NCBI GenBank assembly: GCA_910577735.1
Contig: CAJTOO010000012.1
Span: 62,001 to 126,000, forward strand
Origin: an uncultured Lachnospiraceae bacterium
Lineage (GTDB): Bacteria > Bacillota > Clostridia > Lachnospirales > Lachnospiraceae
Direction of reading: 5' to 3'
Length of the DNA: 64,000 nt
Part shown: positions 33,487 through 42,399 of the stretch, one piece after another
Position numbering within the stretch: the first letter of the stretch is position 1
Layout of the letters: each line of letters opens with the position of its first letter
Position numbers and translations under genes: made by a program
The notes under the pieces: model-generated
Seen by the model: the letters and a program-made list of their open reading frames with translations, nothing else
Databases searched by the model: none
Told to the model about the DNA's origin: nothing

Positions 33487-33550
33487 CCTATTCTCCATTC
33501 TAAGCGCTGCAACAGCGCAAATTCCCTTTTATCCCTGCCATGCACTTTCT

Positions 33551-33823
33551 TTAAATCCGGTGCATCTGGTCGAAGATTTCTTCCTTCTGGCATTTGATGA
33601 CCACCCCGATCTCCTCCCCCAGCTTCTCCAGTTCATCCACAATCCTGCCAAAATCCTTCTTCGTCAGATTCGTGTCCACGATCATCATCATATTAAAGAA
33701 TCCCTGCACAATCGTCTGGGAAATGTCCAGAATATTAATTTGATTATCTGCCAGATAAGTACACACTCTGGCAATAATGCCGACTGTATCTTTGCCTACC
33801 ACTGTGATAATTGTCTTTTTCAT
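33551..33823 (-). CDS. ACT domain-containing protein, UPF0237
   Basis: A single 90-residue ACT domain (KTIITVVGKDTVGIIARVCTYLADNQINILDISQ in pattern), the fold that binds small ligands, usually amino acids, at dimer faces. It is the standard upstream partner of UPF0210 proteins. It starts 26 bp after the WalJ-like gene. AAGGAG is 13 bases from the ATG. It probably senses a metabolite for its partner; this is inference. Confidence 0.92.
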   Translation of the reverse strand: MKKTIITVVGKDTVGIIARVCTYLADNQINILDISQTIVQGFFNMMMIVDTNLTKKDFGRIVDELEKLGEEIGVVIKCQKEEIFDQMHRI

Positions 33824-33849
33824 CCTTATACCTATACTCCTTCACCATT

Positions 33850-34650
33850 TTATCTGATTTCTATGATATCAGACACTTCACTCCTCTTGGCCACATACAC
33901 AGGGAAATCATTACCGCTGTACTTGGTATCCGACATCGTTACCTCCACCCGCACCGACTCATAAGCCAGTTCCGGCAGATTGTTCTCCTTGCTCAGATGA
34001 CCCAGCACGATAGCCTGCATCTTGTCATGCAGCAGTCTGCTCAACAGCTTCCCTGCCGTCTCATTGGACAGGTGCCCCCGCTCTCCCAGTATCCTCTGCT
34101 TCAAATAATAGGGATAGGGTCCAACCTGTAACATATGCACATCATGATTGGCCTCCAGATACAAAAGGTCCAGATTTCTTAAACACTCTACCGTATAATC
34201 ATTATAACAGCCAAGATCCGTGATGATTCCCACTTTCTGCCCGTCATGACTGATCCGGTAAGCCACCGGATCTGCGGCATCATGGGAGGTCCGCATCGGA
34301 TACAATGACAGATCCTTGATGATACAGCGCTCATCTGGTCTGATAACCTGGAAAAGGGAATCCTCTATCTTTCCCAGGGAAGACATCTGCTTTATGGCAT
34401 CCACCGTACCCTTCGTGGCATAAATCGGCACACCGTACTTTCTGGAAAGTACACCCAGACCGCTGATATGGTCAGCATGTTCATGGGTGATGCAGATTGC
34501 ATCAATATCTGTCATTTGAAGCCCCAGTTCCCGAAGGCCTGCCTCAGTACGCTTGCCGCTGATTCCCACATCCATCAGCAGATGCGTGGTATCACTGCCC
34601 ACATAGACGCAGTTACCGCTGCTGCCGCTGGCAATACTACACAGTCTCAT
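33850..34650 (-). CDS. MBL-fold metallo-hydrolase, YycJ/WalJ type
   Basis: A 266-residue metallo-beta-lactamase-fold protein. The N-terminus MRLCSIASGSSGNCVYVGS is characteristic of the YycJ/WalJ group, and the zinc motif THEHADH is at residues 55-61. Later ligands are in DLGCY (Asp) and VLGHLS (His). WalJ is linked to DNA replication/cell-division coordination in Firmicutes and is probably an exonuclease. A longer frame opens at a TTG at 34683, but the conserved N-terminus argues for 34650. Located between the FtsA-like and ACT genes in a tight minus-strand row. Confidence 0.88.
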   Translation of the reverse strand: MRLCSIASGSSGNCVYVGSDTTHLLMDVGISGKRTEAGLRELGLQMTDIDAICITHEHADHISGLGVLSRKYGVPIYATKGTVDAIKQMSSLGKIEDSLFQVIRPDERCIIKDLSLYPMRTSHDAADPVAYRISHDGQKVGIITDLGCYNDYTVECLRNLDLLYLEANHDVHMLQVGPYPYYLKQRILGERGHLSNETAGKLLSRLLHDKMQAIVLGHLSKENNLPELAYESVRVEVTMSDTKYSGNDFPVYVAKRSEVSDIIEIR

Positions 34651-34679
34651 AATTATGTAAACCCATTCTTTCCCTTCTA

Positions 34680-37004
34680 TCAATTCTTCCAGTAAATTTC
34701 AATCCTGTCTCCACTTTTAATGCTCTCCATATACTGTGCTGCCCTGCCGTTTAAGGTAGTCACAATACCGCTGCCCTGAGGTTTGGACAAGTCAAAGTCA
34801 ATGTGCTCAAACACATCCACAAAGATATAGTTTCGTTTGCCTGAAAGACTGATCGGCTGGTTGTTCACCAGTACCTGGATGGTTATGGGCGCACCTTTAC
34901 TCAGCATGGCCTCCTTGCGCTTGGCCTCTTCCTCCCTGGCCCTGGCGGCTGCCTCTTCCTTGGCTTTCGCTTCCGCCTCAGCCCGCTTGATACCAGGCCC
35001 CATGACGATTCTGGCGCCCCGCTGCTTTCCGGATGACTCCTTTTCCCTGCGTGTACTGCTGTCCTCTTTGTCAGGCTGTGACTCTGCCTGGGCAGTACCA
35101 TCCTGCCCGGCCTGGGCTGTGCTGCCGGCTGTCTTAGACGCTACGGCAGTAAAGGCCGCTGTCCCTGCAACCGATGAATCCGTTCTGTCTCTCCTCTCAG
35201 TTGCAGACTCCTCCGGCTCATAAATCTCCACATCAGACAGCTGCAGTTCTTCCATGGTCCAGATAACCGAAAAGTTCTCATATACCTTCGTATCCATATC
35301 CGCAATCTTATTATTGACATAGATATTCATAGCCCAGTCTATGACCACATCCATAAACTCTGCAATCTGACGCACTGTATAATAACCTAAAATCTCAATC
35401 TCGTCATTCTCCTGAATATTGTAATATCCAGACTGCAATTCGCCGTTTACACTGGCAAACTTTGGAAGGTCTATCTTCTTTCCATTGACTTCAACCCACA
35501 TCTTGGCGCCGAACTCCGGCAGCTGTCCAATTTCCAGTTTGGCCGCTTCACCGGCTGTAGACTCTTTCACCTTAATCTGGTCGTTTGCCCTGACCTGTGT
35601 ATAAATATCCGCCTCGTTGCCATTCACCGTAATGACTGCCGCCTCGCCAAAGGTCCCTCTGGCAATACGCGGTTTACCGTTTACCGTAAAGTTAAGTTCC
35701 TTTCCTCTCTTCGGGAAAAGTCCTTCACTGGCAAACTCCGCCTGCATGGCCGCATCCACTACCGCCACTTTATTGTTATCATAAATTTTGACTCTCTGCT
35801 CATTAAAGTAAACAAAGATAAAATTATTGCTCTGCTCATAGAAACTCAAACAGATGCCGATCGGTGTCACCATGAGAGAATCTTTTCTGGCATCCTCTTC
35901 CAGAAATTCTATGTTCTGCATGACCTCCTCACCGCGGACAGCTACCCTCTCTTTCTGGATATCCAGTTTCTGCGCAAGCGCTTCCGTATAACCCGGGAGT
36001 TTGCCGCCGCCGCCCACCACAAACACAGCGCTGACAGACTTATCCCCGTTCAGTTCCTTAATCTTATCAGCCACCTGACTTGTCATGTTGTCAATCACTT
36101 CACCGGTCACCCGCTCCACTTCCTCGGCAGTAATCGTCTGCGGAAGCCCCATGATATCCTTATACTCAATCACATCTTTGATGCCGGTATCTCTCTTAAT
36201 CTGCTCCGCTGTCCTGAAATCCACCAGACAGTGTTTTGCCAGCACTTCTGTCAGGCTGTCGCCGGCAATGGGAATCATACCATAGGCAATGATACTGCCG
36301 TCTCTGGTCACCGAAATATCCGAGGTACCTGCACCCACATCTACCAGGGCAATATTCAGCATACGGTACATCTCCGGAATCGCCACCTGAATAGCCGCAA
36401 TCGGCTCCAGTGTCAGATTCACCACCTCAAGACCTGCCACACTCACCGCCTTATACAGACCATCAACCACATCTTCCGGCAGGAAGGTGGCAATAATATC
36501 AGCCCCCATGGTCTTCGCCTTATGGCCCTCCAGATTTCCTATGGTGTACCCATTCATATAATAGCGGACAATGGAATATCCTACACAGTAGAACTTCATA
36601 TCCAATTCATTGTTCTCCAAGAACTCCTCGTAGGCCTTTTCCACACCCATGGAGTCCAGAGCATAGATATCTTCTCCTGTAATTTCCCTGTCTGTCTCAA
36701 GTTCCTGATCCACCCGCAAAGTCACTGTCTGCAGCACACGGCCAGCAGCGGCAATACAGACGTCCTTAAGCGGTCTGCCGATCCTTTCTTCCAGCTCTGC
36801 CTTCACTTCGCCGATGGTGCCGCCCACTTTGTAGATGTCATGAATCTGTCCATCCAGCATGGACCTTGTCCCATGTTCCCGGATGCTCTGGGATACCACA
36901 TGAAATTTATCTCCCACGCGATATCCTACTGTACCTACAATACTCCTTGTTCCGATATCCAGGCCGAACACAAGCTGTCCTGGAAATTTCATTGCTTCTG
37001 ACAT
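34680..37004 (-). CDS. FtsA-like (PilM/FtsA superfamily) protein with beta-grasp-like C-terminal repeats
   Basis: 774 residues. The N-terminal about 390 are an actin-like ATPase domain of FtsA/PilM type: FGLDIGTRSIVGTV (phosphate 1), LVDVGAGTSDISV (phosphate 2), VVGGGGKLPG (adenosine), with an SHS2-like insert. The second half is unusual: repeated about 75-residue units rich in V-N-G turns (FTVNGKPR, VEVNGKKI), an Ala/Ser/Gln-rich linker, a charged helix (AEAEAKAKEEAAARAREEEAKRK in pattern) and a last unit ending in GDRIEIYWKN, resembling a beta-grasp. No clear membrane-targeting helix is seen at the end. Likely a cytoskeletal or division protein. The start overlaps coaE by 16 bp; GGGGG is seven bases upstream. 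Confidence 0.8.
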   Translation of the reverse strand: MSEAMKFPGQLVFGLDIGTRSIVGTVGYRVGDKFHVVSQSIREHGTRSMLDGQIHDIYKVGGTIGEVKAELEERIGRPLKDVCIAAAGRVLQTVTLRVDQELETDREITGEDIYALDSMGVEKAYEEFLENNELDMKFYCVGYSIVRYYMNGYTIGNLEGHKAKTMGADIIATFLPEDVVDGLYKAVSVAGLEVVNLTLEPIAAIQVAIPEMYRMLNIALVDVGAGTSDISVTRDGSIIAYGMIPIAGDSLTEVLAKHCLVDFRTAEQIKRDTGIKDVIEYKDIMGLPQTITAEEVERVTGEVIDNMTSQVADKIKELNGDKSVSAVFVVGGGGKLPGYTEALAQKLDIQKERVAVRGEEVMQNIEFLEEDARKDSLMVTPIGICLSFYEQSNNFIFVYFNEQRVKIYDNNKVAVVDAAMQAEFASEGLFPKRGKELNFTVNGKPRIARGTFGEAAVITVNGNEADIYTQVRANDQIKVKESTAGEAAKLEIGQLPEFGAKMWVEVNGKKIDLPKFASVNGELQSGYYNIQENDEIEILGYYTVRQIAEFMDVVIDWAMNIYVNNKIADMDTKVYENFSVIWTMEELQLSDVEIYEPEESATERRDRTDSSVAGTAAFTAVASKTAGSTAQAGQDGTAQAESQPDKEDSSTRREKESSGKQRGARIVMGPGIKRAEAEAKAKEEAAARAREEEAKRKEAMLSKGAPITIQVLVNNQPISLSGKRNYIFVDVFEHIDFDLSKPQGSGIVTTLNGRAAQYMESIKSGDRIEIYWKN

Positions 37005-37597
37005 TGGTATTCCCCCAGTTCTTTCTCTATTTGTTGATAAACGCCCGCAAGCGTTCCGCTGTTCTCTATCACAACCCTGCACTGCTCATAGAATGCTTCC
37101 TCCGGAAGCTGCTTTGACAGGATACTGTCTATCTTCTCATCGGTATATCCCCTTGCCGCCTTCAACCTCTGCCGCCTGATTGCTGCTTCCGCATGAATAT
37201 ACCATAAATCATCCACAATTTCAGCATATCCTTCCTCAAGCAACAGCGCCGCCTCTATAAAAAGATAATCAAACTTCTTGGCTGCCCTCTCCTGTGCAAT
37301 CTGTTCCAGAAGATATTCCTTCACCGCCGGATGCACAATGGCATTGACCTGCTGCAATATCAACGAATCACCAAAAATCCGCGCTGCCATCTTCTGCCTG
37401 TCAATCCTGCCATCCAAAGTCAGAACATCTGGCCCTAACAGGGCAAGCAGCGGTTCATAACATCTGCCGCCCGGCTCCTCCAGCTGATGTGCCGCACGGT
37501 CTGCCATAATAACACGGCAGTTGTAATGCTTCGACAGGAAAGTAAGCACTTCTGATTTCCCGGCGCCTACACCCCCTGTGATTCCTATGACTTTCAT
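36989..37597 (-). CDS. coaE: Dephospho-CoA kinase
   Basis: Phosphorylates the 3'-OH of dephospho-CoA, the last step of CoA synthesis. P-loop GGVGAGKS at residues 8-15, then DRAAHQLEEPGG and HPAVKEYLLEQI blocks typical of CoaE; 202 residues is the family size. The gene lies 25 bp after polA and its 3' end overlaps the FtsA-like gene by 16 bp, so the three are one transcription unit. Confidence 0.95.
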   Translation of the reverse strand: MKVIGITGGVGAGKSEVLTFLSKHYNCRVIMADRAAHQLEEPGGRCYEPLLALLGPDVLTLDGRIDRQKMAARIFGDSLILQQVNAIVHPAVKEYLLEQIAQERAAKKFDYLFIEAALLLEEGYAEIVDDLWYIHAEAAIRRQRLKAARGYTDEKIDSILSKQLPEEAFYEQCRVVIENSGTLAGVYQQIEKELGEYQCQKQ

Positions 37598-37622
37598 GTC
37601 TTTTCTTTCCCTTTATCCTGCC

Positions 37623-40352
37623 CTATTTTGCCTCGTACCAGTTATCACCCGTATGCAGATCGATCTCCAATGTTACTGAAAGGCTGGCCGCCTGCTGCAT
37701 CTGCTCGGTGAGAATCCGCCGTACCTGATCTTCTTCCCCCGCGTATGTCTCAATCAGCAGCTCATCATGCACCTGTAGGATCAGCCTGGATTTCAGATTT
37801 TCCCTGTGCAAGTTCTCCCACACCCGGATCATGGCAATCTTCATAATATCTGCCGCGGTACCCTGAATCGGTGAATTCATGGCCACACGTTCCCCGAAGG
37901 AGCGCTGCATGAAATTGCTGGACGACAGTTCCGGAATTGGCCGTCTGCGCCCGTACATGGTGGTCACATAGCCCTGCTCCTTAGCCTTTGCCACCATATG
38001 ATCCAGAAATCTTTTCACCCCCGGATAGGTCTCAAAATACTGTTCAATATAGGCCGCCGCCTCTTTCTTTGAGATACTCAGATCCTGACTTAAGCCAAAG
38101 GAGCTGATGCCATATACAATGCCAAAATTCACCGCCTTGGCATTGCGTCTTTGTAGGTCGGTCACTTCCTCGAAGGGGGTATGAAACACTTTCGACGCCG
38201 TTATCCTATGGATATCTTCCTCCATCTGGTATGCCTCAATCAACTGTTCATCTTCCGACATATGCGCCAGTATCCTGAGTTCAATCTGGGAATAATCCGC
38301 ATCCATGAACAGACAGCCTTCCATGGGAATGAATACCTTTCTGATCCGTCTGCCAAGTTCCATGCGCATAGGGATATTCTGCAGATTGGGTTCTGTGGAA
38401 CTGATCCGCCCGGTAGCGGTAATCGTCTGGTTAAAGGTAGAATGTATCCTTCCGCCTTCATCTATATAGGCCGCCAGTCCCTCCGCATAAGTGGACTTCA
38501 ATTTGGCCAGCCCTCTATACTCAAGAATATCAGAAACCACCGGATAATCCGCTGACAGCTTCTCCAGAACGTCCGCCGCTGTGGAATAACCTGTCTTGGT
38601 CTTTTTACCGCCTTTGATGCCCATCTTCTCGAACAGGACTTCTCCCAGCTGTTTGGGAGAGTTGATATTAAACTCACACCCTGCCTGTTTATAGATGGCC
38701 TGCTCCAACTCCCCAATCCTTCCTGTCAGGGCCTCCCCATAAGCCTTCAACTCATCCGGCTTCACCAACACTCCATAACACTCCATATCATGCAGCACCC
38801 GGGTCAGCGGCATCTCAATCTCCTCCATCAATGATGCCATGCCCTGGGATGTCAGTTTCTCCTGCAGCAAGGGCGCCGCCATCAGGCATACATAAGCATG
38901 AAAACAGGCAAACTCCATAAATTCATGGGGGTGCGCCTCATAGGTCTCCACATAAGAGGCCTTACCGCAGACCTGTCCCCTGTCCGGAATCGTGAGTTCC
39001 AGATACTCGCCGGCGATATCTTCCACCGTATAATCATTCTTCAAAGGATTCAGCAGATAGGCTGCCACCAGAATATCAAAGTATCGCTTCTTTCTGTAAG
39101 GTGCAAGTACATCCTGTGCTCCATCGGCACTACGCCACATGCTCTGTCCCAGGCTTTCCTCTATCACATCATAACAATTCTTGGAGTCAAACATATATAG
39201 TTTACATAACTCATCTCTATTCAGTTCAGATAATTTGCCGCACAGATACTGCCCTGTCACGAGTCCCTGACAGGGAATGAACACCACGTTCTTTGGCGCT
39301 GCAGCCAGTGCAATGCCCATAAGACTGTCCTTCTTAGTGCTATCCTTGAATACTGCCAGTCCAATATCCTGCGTGCCCCCGGTCTGCTCTCCCATCTGCC
39401 TGCAGGCATCAAACAGGGATTCCACCTCCTGCAGTTGGGTGATTTCCCGGAAATCTTCTGTCTGACTGTTGGTGACTGTCACATCTTTCTCAAACCTGGA
39501 CAAAAGATTCTTAAATTCCAGCTGTTTACACAGTACATAAGCCTCCTCCGTGTAGAAATTCCCCACGCTGGCCTGTGCAAAATCATACGCTATATCAGCA
39601 TCCACATTGATGGTCGCCAGTGTCTTGCTTAAATCTGCCAGATCCTTATTCGCTATCAGAGACTCCCGCACCGACTTTTTAGCCACCTCGTCCACGTGTG
39701 CATAGATATTCTCCAAAGAACCAAAAGTCACCATCAAGTCTGTGGCTGTCTTCTCTCCCACCTTGGGCACGCCGGGAATGTTATCTGCCGTGTCTCCCAT
39801 CAATGCCTTTAAGTCGATAAACTGAAGCGGATTCACCTGGTACCTGGCTTCCACATCTTTGGCATAATAATCTTCTACTTCCGTCCGGCCACCCTTGGTC
39901 TTGGGAATCCGGATCCTGATATGATCTGTGGCCACCTGCAGAAGATCCCTGTCCCCGGACACCAAAGATACTTCCATTCCTTCTCTCTCACCGCGCCTGG
40001 CAATGGTGCCCAGAATGTCATCTGCCTCCAGTCCAGCCTTCTCCACCACACAGATTCCCATTGCCTGAAGCATCTGCTTCATGACCGGCACCTGCTCACG
40101 CAGTTCTTCCGGCATAGGTTTCCTTGTTCCTTTATATGCCTCATAAATCTCATGCCGGAATGTAGGCGCATGTACATCAAAAGCCACCGTCAGATAGGCC
40201 GGCTGCTCCTCCTCCAGAATCTTGAACATGATGTTCAGGAAACCATACACCGCATTGGTGTGGAGTCCCTGGCTGTTCGTCAGATCCGGCACGCCATAAA
40301 AAGCTCTGTGCAATATACTGTGTCCATCTATCAAAACCAGTTTTTCAGCCAT
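37623..40352 (-). CDS. polA: DNA polymerase I
   Basis: Repair and Okazaki-fragment polymerase with 5' nuclease. Domain order: 5'-3' exonuclease (about 1-290: LIDGHSILHRAFYG, GLEADDILG, SGDRDLLQ, GVPKVGEKTA), a 3'-5' exonuclease-like domain (about 320-490), and a family A polymerase domain with motif A DADYSQIELRILAH, motif B RRNAKAVNFGIVYG and motif C QVHDELLIE. In the middle domain the first exonuclease motif reads DIGLAVF rather than FDxET, so proofreading appears lost, as in Bacillus enzymes. 909 residues. The frame extends further 5', but MAEKLVLIDG is the family start. Confidence 0.96.
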   Translation of the reverse strand: MAEKLVLIDGHSILHRAFYGVPDLTNSQGLHTNAVYGFLNIMFKILEEEQPAYLTVAFDVHAPTFRHEIYEAYKGTRKPMPEELREQVPVMKQMLQAMGICVVEKAGLEADDILGTIARRGEREGMEVSLVSGDRDLLQVATDHIRIRIPKTKGGRTEVEDYYAKDVEARYQVNPLQFIDLKALMGDTADNIPGVPKVGEKTATDLMVTFGSLENIYAHVDEVAKKSVRESLIANKDLADLSKTLATINVDADIAYDFAQASVGNFYTEEAYVLCKQLEFKNLLSRFEKDVTVTNSQTEDFREITQLQEVESLFDACRQMGEQTGGTQDIGLAVFKDSTKKDSLMGIALAAAPKNVVFIPCQGLVTGQYLCGKLSELNRDELCKLYMFDSKNCYDVIEESLGQSMWRSADGAQDVLAPYRKKRYFDILVAAYLLNPLKNDYTVEDIAGEYLELTIPDRGQVCGKASYVETYEAHPHEFMEFACFHAYVCLMAAPLLQEKLTSQGMASLMEEIEMPLTRVLHDMECYGVLVKPDELKAYGEALTGRIGELEQAIYKQAGCEFNINSPKQLGEVLFEKMGIKGGKKTKTGYSTAADVLEKLSADYPVVSDILEYRGLAKLKSTYAEGLAAYIDEGGRIHSTFNQTITATGRISSTEPNLQNIPMRMELGRRIRKVFIPMEGCLFMDADYSQIELRILAHMSEDEQLIEAYQMEEDIHRITASKVFHTPFEEVTDLQRRNAKAVNFGIVYGISSFGLSQDLSISKKEAAAYIEQYFETYPGVKRFLDHMVAKAKEQGYVTTMYGRRRPIPELSSSNFMQRSFGERVAMNSPIQGTAADIMKIAMIRVWENLHRENLKSRLILQVHDELLIETYAGEEDQVRRILTEQMQQAASLSVTLEIDLHTGDNWYEAK

Positions 40353-40399
40353 ATAACTGTATGCCTTTCCTGTTTCACAAATTATTCTAACTTTTTTTC

Positions 40400-40723
40400 C
40401 TATAAACGCATGACAACGCACAGCGCAATAACAATCGCCACCGCCACTGCCGCCTCCAACCATATCAGAACATGTCTGAGTACCCGGTTCAATCTGATCT
40501 TATAATTGGCCTCAGCGAGCTTATCATGAAGCGCTTCCTGTAAATTAAAACTATTTCCCTTTTCCAGCTGTTCCATACCTTCTGCAACCAGAAATTGAAT
40601 CGACAGTTCCTCCATGCATTCAGGACATTCGTCGATATGCTCTACAAACTCCGCCAGATTTCTCCCATCCAGATCATCCTGCAGGAAGGAGAATATTTTT
40701 TTCTCCACCTCTTTACAGTTCAT
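40400..40723 (-). CDS. Small zinc-finger (zf-HC2-like) membrane protein
   Basis: A 107-residue protein beginning MNCKEVEKKIFSFLQDDL with HIDECPECMEEL near residue 30, the H-x3-C-x2-C pattern of zf-HC2 anti-sigma-type zinc domains. A single membrane helix occupies the C-terminus (VLIWLEAAVAVAIVIALCVV). Such proteins often hold sigma factors, but no sigma factor gene is adjacent. It is first in a row with polA, 47 bp downstream. RBS weak; start chosen by family pattern. Its role with polA is unknown. Confidence 0.75.
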   Translation of the reverse strand: MNCKEVEKKIFSFLQDDLDGRNLAEFVEHIDECPECMEELSIQFLVAEGMEQLEKGNSFNLQEALHDKLAEANYKIRLNRVLRHVLIWLEAAVAVAIVIALCVVMRL

Positions 40724-40775
40724 ACCATACCACGTCTTTCTACAGACCATTCCTATATGCGCCCATACAAAGATT

Positions 40776-40805
40776 ATTATATACCATAGCAGGGGATTTT
40801 GAAAA
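40776..40805 (-). promoter_or_regulatory. Possible promoter of the zf-HC2/polA/coaE operon
   Basis: TTTTCA (40800-40805), 18-bp spacer, TATAAT (40776-40781) on the minus strand, about 53 bp before the first gene. Good -10, weak -35. Confidence 0.55.
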
Positions 40806-40816
40806 GACTCTGTAAG

Positions 40817-40856
40817 AAAAAACCGCTATGCAGATGGCATGCCACCCCATAGCGGT
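40817..40856 (-). terminator. Rho-independent terminator of the lysozyme gene
   Basis: 9-bp stem ACCGCTATG / CATAGCGGT (40822-40830 and 40848-40856) with an inner TGGCATGCCA palindrome, followed on the minus strand by TTTTTTC. Confidence 0.9.
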
Positions 40857-40902
40857 CTGAATATTTCCCGATTTTAAGTATTTAAATCCAATCTGCCAGA
40901 CT

Positions 40903-42087
40903 CTACTGCACTGCCACAGGCTGCGCCGCCGCGTCCACTGGTACCTGCTCCGGCGCCGCTGCCTGTCCTGCTTCCGGTGCCGGCAAAGCTTCTGCCGCAA
41001 TCGGCACTGCCACACCGTTTTGATCCACCTGATAATTGATGCCATCCACTGTCACTGCCACATTTCTCTGCAGCGCACCCGTCATCACATCATAATAATA
41101 TACAACACCGTCAGGCATGGTCACCAGGCCTCTTTGCATCACTGCATTCTCATCAAAATAATAATCCGCACCTTCAATCGTCACACAATCCCGCAGTGCA
41201 TGCCCATCCTTGGTGGCCAGGAAATATCTGCCGGTCTCATCCTCATACCAGCATCCCTTCTGCACACGGCCAAATTCATCGAGATGGTATTTATTGCCTT
41301 CCCAATTTACCCAGCAGGCTCTCTGCATCCTGTAATTAGAGTAGAACACTGTGGCATCTCCCCGCTGTGCAAATCCTTCCGGAATGATAATGGAGGAATA
41401 ATCCTTAAACTGATAATTCATATCCACCCTGGTAGGAATCCCGGCTACGCTGCCATGGGAGGTATTCTGCCAGAAAGCAGCTCCCTCATACTGCAGCTCA
41501 TCCGCATACTGGGCAACCCACTTATCATATCCAACATTGCCAATCTTTGTCTGAAACATATTCTTATTGGAATATACCACCGGATAATACCCCTGAGACT
41601 CTATGGCTGTGCAGAATACGTTGATGATCTCCTGCAGCTGTGCCGTGGAGAGGTTCTTATGACAGGCATCCTCTATGTCATACACCACCGGATAATTCAC
41701 CGTATAATTGCTCATCCACTGAAGCAGGAACATGGCTTCTGTCAGCGCCTGCTCCGGCGTGGTTGCATAAGAATACAGATAGACACCCGTCTTAAGCCCC
41801 GCCGCGTTAGCGCCGCGCATATTCGCATCAAAATAGGGATCCAGCCCCAAATTGGTACTCCCTGCCTTTACAAACACAAAGGAAACACCGGAAGAAGGCA
41901 CCTTACTCCAGTCAATCGCCAGATTATGTTTCGACACATCAATTCCTCTGGCAATGGAACTGCCGGCCCCCACAGCCTGCACATGGATTGCGGGCATAAA
42001 CAGCATCATACCTGCCATACAAAATGCTGCTGCCCTCTTTATATATCTGCCGCCTTTTCGTTTTCTTTCCCTGGTAAATTTTATCAT
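40903..42087 (-). CDS. Secreted GH25 lysozyme with cell-wall-binding-like repeats
   Basis: A peptidoglycan muramidase. A basic N-terminus and hydrophobic stretch (AAAFCMAGMMLFMPAIHVQA) form a signal peptide ending near residue 38. The GH25 domain follows: GIDVSKHN with Asp50, VVYDIEDAC with the acidic pair Asp137/Glu139, and VDMNYQF. Residues about 240-355 hold choline/glucan-binding-like repeats rich in aromatic-Gly turns (CWVNWEGNKYHLDEFGRVQ, GADYYFDENAVMQRG, GVVYYYDVMTG). The last 35 residues are Ala/Pro-rich. Start at 42087 is the best ATG; its RBS is poor. Monocistronic, with promoter and terminator. Probably used in wall turnover or separation. Confidence 0.9.
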   Translation of the reverse strand: MIKFTRERKRKGGRYIKRAAAFCMAGMMLFMPAIHVQAVGAGSSIARGIDVSKHNLAIDWSKVPSSGVSFVFVKAGSTNLGLDPYFDANMRGANAAGLKTGVYLYSYATTPEQALTEAMFLLQWMSNYTVNYPVVYDIEDACHKNLSTAQLQEIINVFCTAIESQGYYPVVYSNKNMFQTKIGNVGYDKWVAQYADELQYEGAAFWQNTSHGSVAGIPTRVDMNYQFKDYSSIIIPEGFAQRGDATVFYSNYRMQRACWVNWEGNKYHLDEFGRVQKGCWYEDETGRYFLATKDGHALRDCVTIEGADYYFDENAVMQRGLVTMPDGVVYYYDVMTGALQRNVAVTVDGINYQVDQNGVAVPIAAEALPAPEAGQAAAPEQVPVDAAAQPVAVQ

Positions 42088-42234
42088 TTGTATTTTATAC
42101 CCACTGACCACATCCGATTTTCCTTACCGGAACTTCAGATACTGTCTGGTATTCCTCCCTCCGTACTTTGCTATCTTCTCATTTGCATGGACTGTTTACA
42201 TATTTGACAGACACTTCGCTGCAAATATTACAAA

Positions 42235-42263
42235 TTATTACATTTTGTAACAATCCTTAACAA
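42235..42263 (-). promoter_or_regulatory. Probable promoter of the lysozyme gene
   Basis: TTGTTA (42258-42263), 17-bp spacer, TAATAA (42235-42240) on the minus strand, giving a leader of about 140 nt. The 42088-42399 gap otherwise holds only the terminator of the next gene. Confidence 0.5.
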
Positions 42264-42330
42264 CTATATCATATATCAGGCGTCTTGTATAGGGTATTTT
42301 ATAAAGTTTTTCTGGGAATAACAGGGAAGA

Positions 42331-42385
42331 AATAAAGCAGACAGCACATCTTCGGCCAAGCTGCTGCCGGAAATATACTGTCTGC
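42331..42385 (-). terminator. Terminator of the hybrid kinase gene
   Basis: GCAGACAG / CTGTCTGC arms (42337-42344 and 42378-42385) with a structured 33-nt loop, followed on the minus strand by TTTATTTC. Confidence 0.65.
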
Positions 42386-42399
42386 CTTAACAACCCTAT

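Noticed and set aside
33504..33518. GCGCTG-CAGCGC hairpin between the ACT and UPF0210 genes
   Set aside because: Short stem with a 3-nt loop and no T run; too weak to call a terminator or regulatory site.
41020..42207. 395-codon plus-strand frame opposite the lysozyme gene
   Set aside because: The minus strand has a signal peptide, GH25 motifs and a terminator; the plus frame has none.
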